From positions 186,001-250,000 of the forward strand of contig WEDG01001497.1 of NCBI GenBank assembly GCA_017591395.1: a stretch of DNA of 64,000 bases. Direction: 5' to 3'. Below, in pieces: positions 12,990-22,705 of the stretch (its first letter is position 1; every line of letters starts with the position of its first letter). This stretch comes from Schistocephalus solidus. Lineage: Eukaryota; Platyhelminthes; Cestoda; Diphyllobothriidea; Diphyllobothriidae. The position numbers were made by a program, and so were the translations under genes. The notes beneath the pieces were generated by a model that did not search any database, was not told where the DNA came from, and saw only the letters and a list, made by a program, of their open reading frames with translations.

Positions 12990-15330
12990 TGTTTGGTACC
13001 CACTTCATACTGAACTACACAAAAATCTATTCAGGTACTCGCATTTTTCCCTTCTTCCGGAGAAACGGTCGGCCAACAGACGTCTTAGGTGCATATTTTC
13101 TAGCTGCGTTACGGTATTTAGATAAAAATTGAGAAGAACCCAGCTTGAAATCGACTGTTTTGATAAAACCATACGATCGGGCACTTGAAGCCAAAGATAA
13201 CCGAATAGCCCTATGCAGTAACTACTTCCTGCACGCTAAATAGCCTTTAGTAAGCATTCCCAGCTGCAGTTCAAGGGGAAATGGCAATTTCACAAGTGAA
13301 GACAGAACGCAAATGGCTTATGCTTTGTTTCTTTTTGCGGCCCCACTTTTGCCCTAATATTGCGCATCGTGCCATTTTATGATTATAAACATAACTAGGG
13401 GAGAATAAAACTTTACTGAATCGCATAGCGCAAGATAAATTGCACAGCACACAACTATCTACAAAACCGACAAGATAGCCTGTTCCAAAATAATCCCAGG
13501 TTTAACAAAGCAAAGCGAGAAAGCGTTTGAGGAGCCAGGCAGAGGCTTGATTCAGCATGAGAAGGCAGTGAAAGTAGTAGTCAGGGAAAAGATGCATCAA
13601 GTCGTCCTCCTTAATTTTTTGGTAAGAAGCTCACATGTTTAATTCTGTTTGAAATATAAACACTCGCTGAAGAATTTAAAAGGTAACACAGCGGTCAATT
13701 AACAAGGCTTTAGGCAAGAATCACGAAACTCTTAGAGCAAACAACAAATATCGGCTCATACGAAAGCAAATGGAAGGGTCGGGTGGTATAGCTGATTTTG
13801 GCTTCAGAGACTAAAATAATAAATTTGCTGAATCCTTCTCACATCGAAGCTGACTGATCAACTACCTGCAGATAATTACTTAAGACCCCCTACATATACA
13901 ATGACCCCCACAACGAAAAGGAAATGCAGCCTTTTTGCCGATGTAATAGAAAAAACAAGGGTTCCCTCATGCTTCAAGATGAAAATGCCAAGTTGCTGGG
14001 ACATGGAAATACGAAACTTTTGAGTAAGTTTGATATCACCGAGTAGTCAAATAGTCTTAGCAGTCAATAATTGGGAGGCGAAAAAATGCTGCCCATTGAT
14101 CGAAGGCGTTCGGACATGTTCTTGAAAAGAAGCAATTTGATTGCTTTCCTTCTAATATGGCGCAGTCTGTAGATATGGCGAAAAAGCACCAAATATCTAA
14201 TTATAGTAAGCCATGGATAAAGACATGAAACACCAGGCATAGAAAAGTGTTGTTTGAACATTGGAACCCGATATTTGCCCCTCTGGAAGTTCAACTCGTA
14301 GGAGAGTAGCATTAGTGGAAATAGATGCCTCAATACTACTGCATTTATGAGAGTTCATGGTTGGTTGAAAGTCCCGAGTTAGATGAATAACTTATTGTAT
14401 GCGAGTATGAGATCGATATGATGACTGATAGATGTTGCATCAAAGTGCCAGACTATACCTCGAATAAGACCTGTCTTCCACCCTGCTTGAAAGATAACCT
14501 ACACAACTGTTACTCAAAATCAAGGTGAACGGTAAAAAATTACCCTGATCCGCCGAATTCCTCGGCACATATCAATTTCACCGGACATTTCAAGATTTAT
14601 TATAGATGATAAGCCATAAGATTCTAAAAGAGAGATGAAGCAGGGTGTCCGTACCTGAGAGAGAATGGGTAAACGCTATGAAATTAGCAGAGGGAAAGAA
14701 GAGTGTCGACTTCTGCAGTCACAACAAAGAACGTGAATGAAGAGAGTTGCCCGCCTGCTGCTGGCTTTCCCAATCCAGCCTTAGCCAAAGTGAATATTTA
14801 TATGACTTGCGTGGAATTCATGTTTGATCAAGTCGGGCGTATTGGGCAGCAGGCCCACATGCTTAGTATGCGAGGAGTTACAAGACATCGAATCGTTCTT
14901 CTCGCCCGTTGTGAGATGACTCATCACAAGGCACGAGAAGCCACTCCCGACTAGTGCGGAAAAGATGCGCTGCTTGCTTTGGTTGATGAAACCGAAGACA
15001 GAACTTTGAAGGGGCGATTAACCGCGAAATGGGGCGACGGTGGGGCAAGAAACGCAAACTGATGTATTTGTTAAAATTAAAACAAATAGAAACTGAAATC
15101 ATGGTTTCCCGCGTCGAACGACAACATTAATTAGACAAACTCTGAAGTAGGCAAAACATGTGCGCGTTCTCAGTTTTAACAGGATGAATATCTGTGTAGA
15201 AACCGAAAATGGATATTGCATTAGCAACAAAAGCTGCCTTGTTCAGTTACTAGTCAAAGGACTGTGGAAGTTGCGTTTTAAATAAGATAGGAACGCCATT
15301 GGCACTAAATAAATATATTGCTTGATCCAA
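12990..15330. other. gene-less stretch
   Basis: AT-rich sequence without a recognisable gene or repeat. Frames of 89 codons (14064-14333, minus) and 83 codons (14703-14954, plus) have no familiar motif. Confidence 0.4.
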
Positions 15331-15332
15331 AA

Positions 15333-15500
15333 AGGCTTATACCTCAAGTGGCTAGAGCTGTGGCTGGACTAAAGCCTTCCTCTTGCTGTCGTCGGTTCGA
15401 ATTCCACCAAAACCACCGAGTTTTTTACAATTGGGTGAAGGGAAGATAACTGTATTTACTACTGATAGGCAGTAAGTGCTATACACATTTTGGAAAGTGT
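15333..15500 (+). repeat. tRNA-derived SINE-like repeat, family 1
   Basis: The head reads CTCAAGTGGCTAGAGCTGTG (D-arm/A-box-like) followed by a B-box-like GGTTCGAATTCC at 15394-15405. The family-1 body follows: CCACCGAGTTTTTTACAATT. The same order occurs at 20.7, 39.6 (minus) and 59.4-59.8 kb. The anticodon arm does not fold as a proper tRNA, and no CCA-compatible acceptor stem is seen, so this is a SINE-like repeat, not a tRNA gene. Confidence 0.65.
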
Positions 15501-16019
15501 AAAATGCTGCATAGCTGGTAAAAGCTCACGCGTCCTAACAGTTTGAATGAAGAACTTATAATACTAAGTTTTAATGGTAAGCCTTATCAGGTTTGTATGA
15601 TGATGCACCAAGCTTAACATAACCATTTTGATGCGGTGCATTAGATTTTACCGATCCACAGTCAAGACGATCTCGAATACATCCGTTTTCTTCCATTTTT
15701 TTATGCACCCCTAGTTCGCATTATACCTACACCCAGATTCTTGCTCTTCTTCATGCTCATCGTCCTTCAACTAATTATCCACTTCAAGCCAATTTTTCGT
15801 GGCCTCGCTCTCGTCCGTGCCCCCTCCTTCTCCTCATCATAACCCCTCACACCCTAAATTAACTCATTCCCATTTAACTGCCGATATACACAGCCTTTCT
15901 CCGCCAATGGCGGTGTTGATTCGCTACGCTCAAACTTAGCTTGCTGTTTGAACCAGCAGCGATCATGTATCACCTACCCTTCTAGTTATATAGACGGTTA
16001 TTTTATCATATAAATACCA

Positions 16020-16300
16020 TACTTACTGACTTTACCGAAAAAGAAGAGGGAGACCGGAATGGTCATTTCTGGCTTATTAGCCGTCAACAGCCAGACATAC
16101 TCAACCACAGGTGTTACGGCACTCGAAGCTCGAACGCGTGATCTGCTGCTTAGAAGTCCAAAGTTCTAACTCACTGCGCCACGAGCTCGTTTTATTTTCG
16201 GTTGCGATTGGGAATATTAACAATGGTAGATGGGCGCTCACCGATCGCTTACCGGACTCACCCGTCCAGTTGTGCCTTTGGCTAACCCTAGAGTCCCATT
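16020..16300 (-). repeat. tRNA-headed SINE-like repeat, family 2, dimeric copy
   Basis: Read on the minus strand, the order is tail of one unit, linker, tRNA-like head, body of the next unit. This is the same junction as in the 36.9-38 kb array. The head includes GTGGCGCAGTGAGTTAGAAC and TTGGACTTCTAAGC, which resembles a tRNA-Arg(TCT) anticodon arm, followed by GCGTTCGAGC. The body keeps GACGGCTAATAAGCCAGAAA (minus strand, about 16066-16086). The 5' box is CTGTTGA instead of CTGATGA. The matching linker shows that tandem organisation is not confined to the 37-kb array. Confidence 0.65.
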
Positions 16301-16304
16301 CCAA

Positions 16305-16445
16305 CATTCCGTGTCTCTGTCGGTAGTCATTCTGCCTATATCACAAGCCGCTCTACAGCTGCTGGTGGGGCTCTAAAGTGAACCGCTAGGCCAAACGGGA
16401 CGAGTGAGTACGTAACTGATCGGTGAGCGCCCATCTACAACATAT
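16305..16445 (+). repeat. family-2 repeat tail, opposite orientation
   Basis: TCTGCCTATATCACAAGCCG through GCTGGTGGGGCTCTAAAG to ACTGATCGGTGAGCGCCC matches the tail of the inverted copy at 38046-38180. It is tail-to-tail with the minus-strand copy at 16020-16300. This generates a 19-bp perfect inverted repeat, AGATGGGCGCTCACCGATC at about 16221 and its complement ending at about 16437. Confidence 0.6.
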
Positions 16446-16925
16446 GGTACTCATGCATTTTGGTTTAACGACAGTTTAGGCCAGTGCACTCTACTTCGGA
16501 ACGTAATGCAAGAACAGAAACTGCCTTTTGAGTGAATGGCCTTTAATTTGCTGCAAACAAACAGCGAAAGTAGGCCAGGTGTAACCAGCGCTTTTAACGA
16601 TCATACAGCAATATGATATCGGAACAAGTTTATTGAATGTGATCTCAAAGTGACCTCACAGTGTATTGCCCTGTCTACAATATTCGATCTCCGTTTTGAA
16701 ATACTCTCGATTTTCACCCGTTGATATGTGTGCTCAAATGTCGAGTTTCTCCATAACTTCGAAGCCATCTAAACCAGTCAATCCTGTTACAAAAACCACT
16801 TGCCTTTCTGAATAGGCCAGAGATCACGATCGGAATCCATTTTTCGGAAGGTGGTGTTGCTTTCTTGTAACTTAGAACAATTATTTCACGGCCCAACATT
16901 CTAAGCTTTGGTATATAGTAATTCT

Positions 16926-17073
16926 GCTTCTTCTTCTTCGTCTTCTTCTTCTTCTTCTTCTTCTTCTTCTTCTTCTTCTTCTCCTTCTCCTTTTTCTTCT
17001 TCTTCTTCTTCTTCTTCTTCTTCTTCTTCTTCTTCTTCTTCTTCTTCTTCTTCTTCTTCTTCTTCTTCTTCTG
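16926..17073. repeat. (TTC)n microsatellite
   Basis: About 148 bp of nearly pure TTC/CTT, with a few interruptions (CGT near 16940, CTCCTTCTCC near 16980). The poly-Ser and poly-Lys frames read through it are artefacts of the repeat. Confidence 0.97.
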
Positions 17074-17261
17074 CATATACCTATTTTTTCTTTTCCTTCA
17101 CGCTCACCTTGAACTCATTCATCTTCAATCCACCTACCTCAGCAACACGCATACCGTCATCACCTTCTTTATTTTTTGTGTTGTCATGGTGGTCGTGGCC
17201 CTATTTTTCCTACTCACGTTTGCTTCTATCCTCCATCGCCATCGCTATCATCATAAGGATG

Positions 17262-17294
<33 letters not shown>
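17262..17294. repeat. (AAT)n microsatellite
   Basis: About eleven uninterrupted ATA/AAT triplets, immediately before the orphan zinc-finger fragment. Confidence 0.95.
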
Positions 17295-17324
17295 TGAATT
17301 TTAACCACCAACACCAGCGATGGA

Positions 17325-17445
17325 GGCTCAGCCCTAACCTTGACTCATTGTAACCGCACATTTACCCTACGCATCGGCCTGGTCGGTCACTTGCAAATCC
17401 ATAGCACAGAGCTTGGTGAATCAGTGTCTGTTGTCTCAATATAAC
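17325..17445 (+). pseudogene. orphan C2H2 zinc-finger tail of the endonuclease/RT element
   Basis: The plus frame starting at 17325 contains HCNRTFTLRIGLVGHLQIH followed by a TELGE segment, and ends at a TAA near 17444. This is the zinc-finger signature found at the C terminus of the AP-endonuclease/RT element (fingers of the type C-x2-C-RTF-x-x-RIGL-x-GHL-x-x-H). The first cysteine of the pair is replaced (LTLTHC). Upstream is AAT and TTC microsatellite instead of reverse transcriptase. Downstream, at 17450-17700, lies unassigned proline/threonine-codon-rich sequence and then a CCA repeat. The piece is therefore a 5'-truncated or rearranged remnant. Whether the finger binds the element's own nucleic acid is not known from the sequence. 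Confidence 0.7.
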
Positions 17446-17726
17446 AGAAATCGCAACATCCACTTCCCTCACTGACAAAGGGTGGCCGCTGCCGGAGTCC
17501 AAAAAGCGACTTGCAAGTATCAGACGGCGCGGACCCACAATCCCAACACAATAATCTCCTCTCATGTCTCTGCTGAGAGAGGACATTTCGTGTCTCGTCA
17601 GACATCGTCGGACCCAATACCACCACAGAGAACAACTGCAAATACTAACTTGAAAACGCTTCCCCAGCCGCCACTACCGCAACAATAATGGTGCGCAAAA
17701 TCCCCACATCCAAGTGCCTCAACGCC

Positions 17727-17795
17727 TACCACCACCACCACCACCACCACCACCACCACCAACGCCACTACCATCACCACCACCACCTCCACCGC
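17727..17795. repeat. (CCA)n microsatellite and CTC-rich continuation
   Basis: A CCA/ACC run of about 35 bp, then imperfect CCA triplets, then a CTC-rich tract to about 17845. Poly-His, Pro and Thr open frames here come from the repeat. Confidence 0.93.
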
Positions 17796-17929
17796 CGCAA
17801 ACGCCCCGTCTCGGCCGTCATCCTCCTCCTTCTCCTCCTCCTCATAATAATCATCACCAGCAGCACAATCATGATCCTCACCAGTGTCACCATCTTTAAT
17901 AATGTCATTATAACCTAATATACTGATTC

Positions 17930-18440
17930 ATTATTCACCTTTGAAATACCGTCCCCATCGCTACCCTTCCATCATAATGCGTGGTGGCGATAACAGCTGA
18001 GCTCTCAATTATAAAAGCTCCACACCCAGAAACGTCTATATTTAGAACATCTTTCATCTGCAAGAAAAGTCATTAGTTTGCACATGAAAATAGGTCATGA
18101 ACTCTAGACTGACGTACGCAGTGTGATGTCCCTGCAGGCATTCAAATTTAGTAAATTTGAGAAAGGCTGGAGATAATTAACTAGATTCTCGGCCATGAAG
18201 TTAGGCAGACGGATTTTGAATGTTCACATAGGCGCACTCTGCGGGCGTTAGCTTAGAACACTCTTTCGAATGCTAAAGCAATGAATCCGGACTGATGCGA
18301 ATTCGGCAAACATAGAAGACTTGTCTACCCCCATACCATCCCTCTTACATTCCCTCGGTCTTCGTCAAAAGATGAAACACATCCTGCTAATAGAAACGAA
18401 GAGGTGAGTTGCAGGAGGAAGTCGCGAAGAAGGAGACACG
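17930..18440. other. gene-less stretch
   Basis: No gene or repeat recognised. Confidence 0.4.
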
Positions 18441-18444
18441 TTCG

Positions 18445-18515
18445 CTGGAACACGAGTTTTATTAGCTTGACGTTTCGGCTTCTCCCTCGAACGCATCATC
18501 AGAGACAGTTGCACA
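18445..18515 (-). repeat. Penelope-type 3'-end signature
   Basis: On the minus strand this reads CTCTGATGATGCGTTCGAGG, GAGAAGCCGAAACGTC, then AAGCTAATAAAACTCG. A CTGATGATG...GAAACGTC...AATAAA string of this type follows the Penelope pseudogene in this window (about 42500-42560). It is typical of the terminal regions of Penelope-like elements, where hammerhead ribozymes have been reported. No Penelope coding sequence is recognisable upstream on the same strand, so this is a 5'-truncated end. Confidence 0.5.
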
Positions 18516-18519
18516 AAAG

Positions 18520-20300
18520 GGTACTAGATGACACAAGGAGTGCCGCAGCAGTGGTGAGGAGGAATGACGCCCAGTAACATACTTATTTTTTGAGTTTTTC
18601 CCAAGCCACCTGTATGAATAAAGTTTGTAAAAATAATCCACAAGAATTGGGGAGGGATTGTCAAACAGTGAAATGTACAGATTTGGTAGAATTTTGTCTG
18701 CGCATTTCCACACCTGTACTCGTCTAACGGTGTAGCGTAAATGGAATGTAAAATATAAGAAGAATGATTCTTCTAAAATTTTGGTTTTTGTTTCCTCATT
18801 TAAAAAGGATTATAATCGTGTTAACATTTCAGTCTGATCCACTTGCCTGATCAAATCCCCTTCAATATGTGAAGGCTGTTAATGAAGTGCAAAATGAAAT
18901 TTCTTTATGTAAAACGTGCCTCTAATAGAGTGGTGGAGGGATAGAAAAATTTCCAACAGAAGCGGTTTCAATAGAGTTTTTAACAAAGGTTTCAACAGAG
19001 GTTTGAACAGAGGTTTCAAATCCCTGCAAACCTATGGAAATACTACTTGCGTTTCAGAAGAGAATAGCCTGTTTGTGATGTTTTGAGTAAAAACACTACA
19101 GAAACCGCAGGAAGGTGCAAATTATCTTATGTGCAGTCCGTCTGTGAGACTGGCCTGAATATTTACATGCACGGCATATCTGAACAGAGGCTACATCGTA
19201 ATTATATAGCTACATTTAATGAGTTCGAGTCGTACAGTTGGATGAAAAGACACTGCGGTGAGTAAAATAACTTTCTGTCATGGTTCACGTTAAGCAGTAA
19301 TTCATACATGCTATTTTATTTGAAAGCGTTAACAACATGCGGAGTTCGGTTGCCTGATTTCATCTACCCACTGCGCTTATAAGTACTTTCATTGTGAGAG
19401 AACTTACCTGTTTAGATATTTCAAGTATGAAGCTCGAAGGCTGCATTCTGTTCGGTTCAGTGTGAAACGTATAATCAGTGAACACATGAATTGAACTAGA
19501 AATTATTAAAGTAACTTGCAGCTAAACCAATACCACCGGACTTGACAGTCTCAAATAACGCTCGTTCTATGGTATACTTCAACCTGAAGAACTGTTAAAC
19601 AAGCAGCTCTGTTAGAACTGCCTTAAACCCTGGTTAAGCGTGGAAAGGTTAAGGGCTTGCGAACGACGGTTACAAATAGTCTCAAAAAAGTGAACTGAAC
19701 CTAAAAGAACCAAACTTTAGCCCAAATATTGCGAAGTCTGAGAAAGTTACTTGTTTACACTAGGTGAGTATCCTGACTTACAGGATTCAGCTGACAGTAG
19801 TCGGTGACAGAAACAAATGGAACGCCTAGGTTTTGGCAAAAACCAGGCTGCACACTCGAAGAACTTAAAATGTGCTATCAATTGCGCGTTAGCAGTTTTA
19901 AAACTGACATCCTAACTCGGTCCTACACAGTACGGAGATGAACCTTATAGAGTCCTTATTTATGTGAGGATTTAAAATCACCACATCAAGACTTATAACT
20001 AGGGATAAGTGACCAGGTTGCGTGTGGCACGCGTAGGCGTCTGCTTAAATTTTTTGGTCAGTGCTTCCACCGCTAATTTTGACTTTTCTATCGTCATCGA
20101 AGAGCCGTCGGATTGTCAAGAGGAAGTGAAGTGGATGCGGCGAAAGTCCTTTTCCTAGTAAACAGTCACGAGCAAGTCACCATTGTAGGGTCCATATTGT
20201 CGTCCATGACAGACGAAATATCATTATAACAGAAAAAAGAGCGTGAAAAAAGGGTTGTTAAGTATGCTCTGGTAAAACCTGAAGGAGAGAGAACTGGATG
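18520..20300. other. gene-less stretch with one short tandem repeat
   Basis: AT-rich sequence. The only structure seen is a degenerate tandem of a 12-13-bp unit (GGTTTCAACAGA type, four copies) at 18963-19020. No gene recognised. Confidence 0.45.
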
Positions 20301-20309
20301 TTACATTTG

Positions 20310-20490
20310 CAGGAATTATTAGATACAGTTCATTAATTCCCCGATATTTTTGGCAGATTTGAGTAATTAATCTGACTAATTTGGGAAAAAGTCAGTGGAA
20401 GTGGTAGAATTTGAACTCATGACAACCAGGGTAAGGCTGGATTTCAGCCAAAGCTCTAACCACCTGAGCTACGAGGCCCCAACGGCAGCC
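20310..20490 (-). repeat. tRNA-derived SINE-like repeat, family 1
   Basis: The minus strand reads GGGCCTCGTAGCTCAGGTGG then TTAGAGCTTTGGCTG, a good D-arm/A-box. A B-box-like GAGTTCAAATTC and the family-1 body (CTCAAATCTGCCAAAAATAT) follow. The 5' head is the best preserved of this family in the window. The variable region is too long and the anticodon stem too poor for a working tRNA. Confidence 0.7.
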
Positions 20491-20569
20491 ATGAGTTTAA
20501 TCACATTTGGGCACGTTTGCCCTCCCAGCCTACACGGACGTGTGTAATCCATCAAGTCTTATACATTAA

Positions 20570-20675
20570 GGTGGCTACCCAATCATTAGATGTCTACCAG
20601 ATTCACTTATATCATTGATGTTTTGGCAGATTTGAGAAATTTATTTGACCAGTTGTGCAAAGAGGGATTAAATCA
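20570..20675 (-). repeat. family-1 repeat body fragment
   Basis: The complement of TGATGTTTTGGCAGATTTGA and the following AACTGGTC segment matches the middle of the family-1 body. The tRNA-like head is missing. Confidence 0.5.
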
Positions 20676-20689
20676 TGGCTATAAATGAA

Positions 20690-21075
20690 ACCTCATATTT
20701 CCGATGGTTAGAACGTTGGCTGTAATCCAGCATTACCCTTGCCGTCTTGGGTTTGAAGCCCACCAAGGTCAACGAGTTTAGTACAATTGAGTTGAATGAC
20801 TTTTTCAAATCTGGCAAAACGCAAATGATATAAGTGGGCCCGATAGTCATCTGGTGGATTCTATATTGATTGCATGGGAAATTCTGCTTGGACAGCCATC
20901 TTACTGTACAATTGGCGTATTGCATACGTTGCAGTAAGCTGTTTGGTCCACTTGAACAAAGTGTGAGTAAACCCACAGCTAAGGGTGGTAAAAGCGCTGG
21001 CTATACTTTTTTCTGCGGGAATGGGCTTAAAGCCAACTTAGACCACCGGGTTTTTCGCATTGATCAAATGAAACA
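20690..21075 (+). repeat. family-1 repeat, tandem pair
   Basis: The first unit (about 20690-20965) has a head (GGTTAGAACGTTGGCTG ... GGGTTTGAAGCCCACC), the body (TTTCAAATCTGGCAAAAC) and a tail. The tail GATAGTCATCTGGTGGATTC ... ACGTTGCAGTAAGCTG is shared with 59510-59620. A second, 3'-truncated unit (about 20966-21075) follows directly, with another head-like AGCGCTGGCTATAC and CCACCGGGTTTTTCGCATT. The same head-to-tail pair occurs at 59.4-59.8 kb. Confidence 0.65.
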
Positions 21076-21928
21076 GCATCTAAGTCGTCACAGTATCCAC
21101 ATTTAATTTTGCATGGGATGCGATTGGAAACAGATTAGAAGCATCAGTTCTAGGAAGTAGAGAAGTATGACTGGAGACTAGAATGTTTCCTGTAAACCTA
21201 TTAGAATCACCAGTTCCAAATTCATTAGAAGGCATAGAATACGGGTCTTCCGGGCAGCAGCTCTCCCATTTGTCGACCCGACCTCGCGTCAAACGCCACA
21301 TGTGTAAGAGGGGTAAATTTACGAATGCAAGCCCCACTTGACAAAACAAGTTGTGAAGATAAATTGTATGTTCGTTAGGGAAGGACTTTAAGGTTTCAGG
21401 TTAGCACAGTTTTTAACATGCCATTGCATATTAAAAAACCCTTGTAGTTGCAGCTGCTAACCGAAATGCTACTTTAACCTTTACCCAGCTGTTCCAGCAA
21501 GTACGGATTTACGGAGCAATATTATAGACACCAGGTCATCAGATTTGTTCGTCTACCCACCTGTTTGCTGAGAAAGCTGCATTCCCCCTCCACCGCAATA
21601 GTATGACAAGTGTTCTTTCTTGTTAAGAGACTCTTATTGATGTCTAACATTTTCGCCATTGAAGCATGGAGCTGTGGAGAAATTGAAATAATTAAAAAAA
21701 TGCCGTCCACCTTCAGACATATTTTTTTGAAAGCCCAAGACACCGTTAACTAAAGTGGAAGGCATTTTCTTAATACCTGAGTTGCAGCGCTACCTTAGAT
21801 CTTAATAGCCGTCCTTTCCTCCTATAGAAAAATACAGGTTACACGATCTCTGCAGATGCATTTGCCCAGATGGGTGTGTGAATCGATGCAGCCTACGAAC
21901 AATTAGACACGCAACCACTCCGTCGTCA

Positions 21929-21964
21929 AGATCTCTCAAGTGCAATACTGCACTTGAGAGATCT
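21929..21964. repeat. perfect 16-bp palindromic hairpin
   Basis: AGATCTCTCAAGTGCA and its exact complement TGCACTTGAGAGATCT are separated by only four bases (ATAC). The stem is too short for a typical microRNA precursor. Its origin is unknown. Confidence 0.9.
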
Positions 21965-22569
21965 GCATTTAGTTTAATTGCTATTTTGCTTTTGTCTGCA
22001 GACTTTACGTCAAATGAAGGCGTCATAGCTTTTGCGTCCAACTTTTATTTCTATGTTACTCAGTTATGAAAGAGAATGAAAACAGAAAACGTGAGAATCG
22101 ATAATGTAGGCATAGTGAGATTATGACCGCATGTGGTGAGTAAGCTAGTATAAATGGGGAAAGATGTCGCGTCAAGCGTGCCAGAGACTGCAACACGATG
22201 AAATGCAGATTCCCTGCCGATTTTGATTGGGTGAACAGTTCCGGTTTTTTGTCTATTAACTCGCAGCATGCCGAATTCGTCTCAACCTGGCGTTGCTAAA
22301 GGAGCACTATATAAGAGTTGCTGAGACCGCTACTATTGGGGACATTGTGAATATAAGACTCATTCAATCACACAGGAGGACCGTCATTCGAACCCCACCG
22401 GAATGCAAAATGCATCCACCGTGTTGATCATGAAAAATATAGGTTGACGATCGGAGACGTGGCCCCAAATAATCTTTACTTCTAGGCAATACTTATGTCA
22501 TTCGGGTTGGCTTAGTTTAATCCGGTTCCCTTTCGTTCCTTCCCGTCATGCCTCTTTAAAGCGTTACCA

Positions 22570-22705
22570 GTAGGTTAAGACTTAGGATTGGGCTCAGGGC
22601 TTAGAGCTAGGGTTAAGGATTAGTGTTATGGGTAGGGTTAGGAGTCGAGATTAAGGTCAGGGTTAGGCTTAGTAGTTAGGGTGAGGTTTAGAGGTTAAGT
22701 TTAGA
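22570..22705 (+). repeat. degenerate telomere-like (TTAGGG)n array
   Basis: TTAGGATTGGGCTCAGGGCT, then repeated AGGGTTA, TTAGGG and GGTTAG words with many substitutions over about 135 bp. This is an interstitial telomere-like tract. The conserved flank seen beside the arrays at 33.4, 58.9 and 62.8 kb is not found here. Confidence 0.7.

Noticed and set aside
16714..17297. Long poly-Lys (minus) and poly-Ser (plus) open frames
   Set aside because: They are readings of the (TTC)n microsatellite.
17598..17918. Poly-His, poly-Pro and poly-Val frames
   Set aside because: They come from the (CCA)n tract and have no other protein-like feature.
22350..22400. tRNA-like GTCATTCGAACCCCACC
   Set aside because: A B-box-like word alone, without a D-arm or a family body around it.
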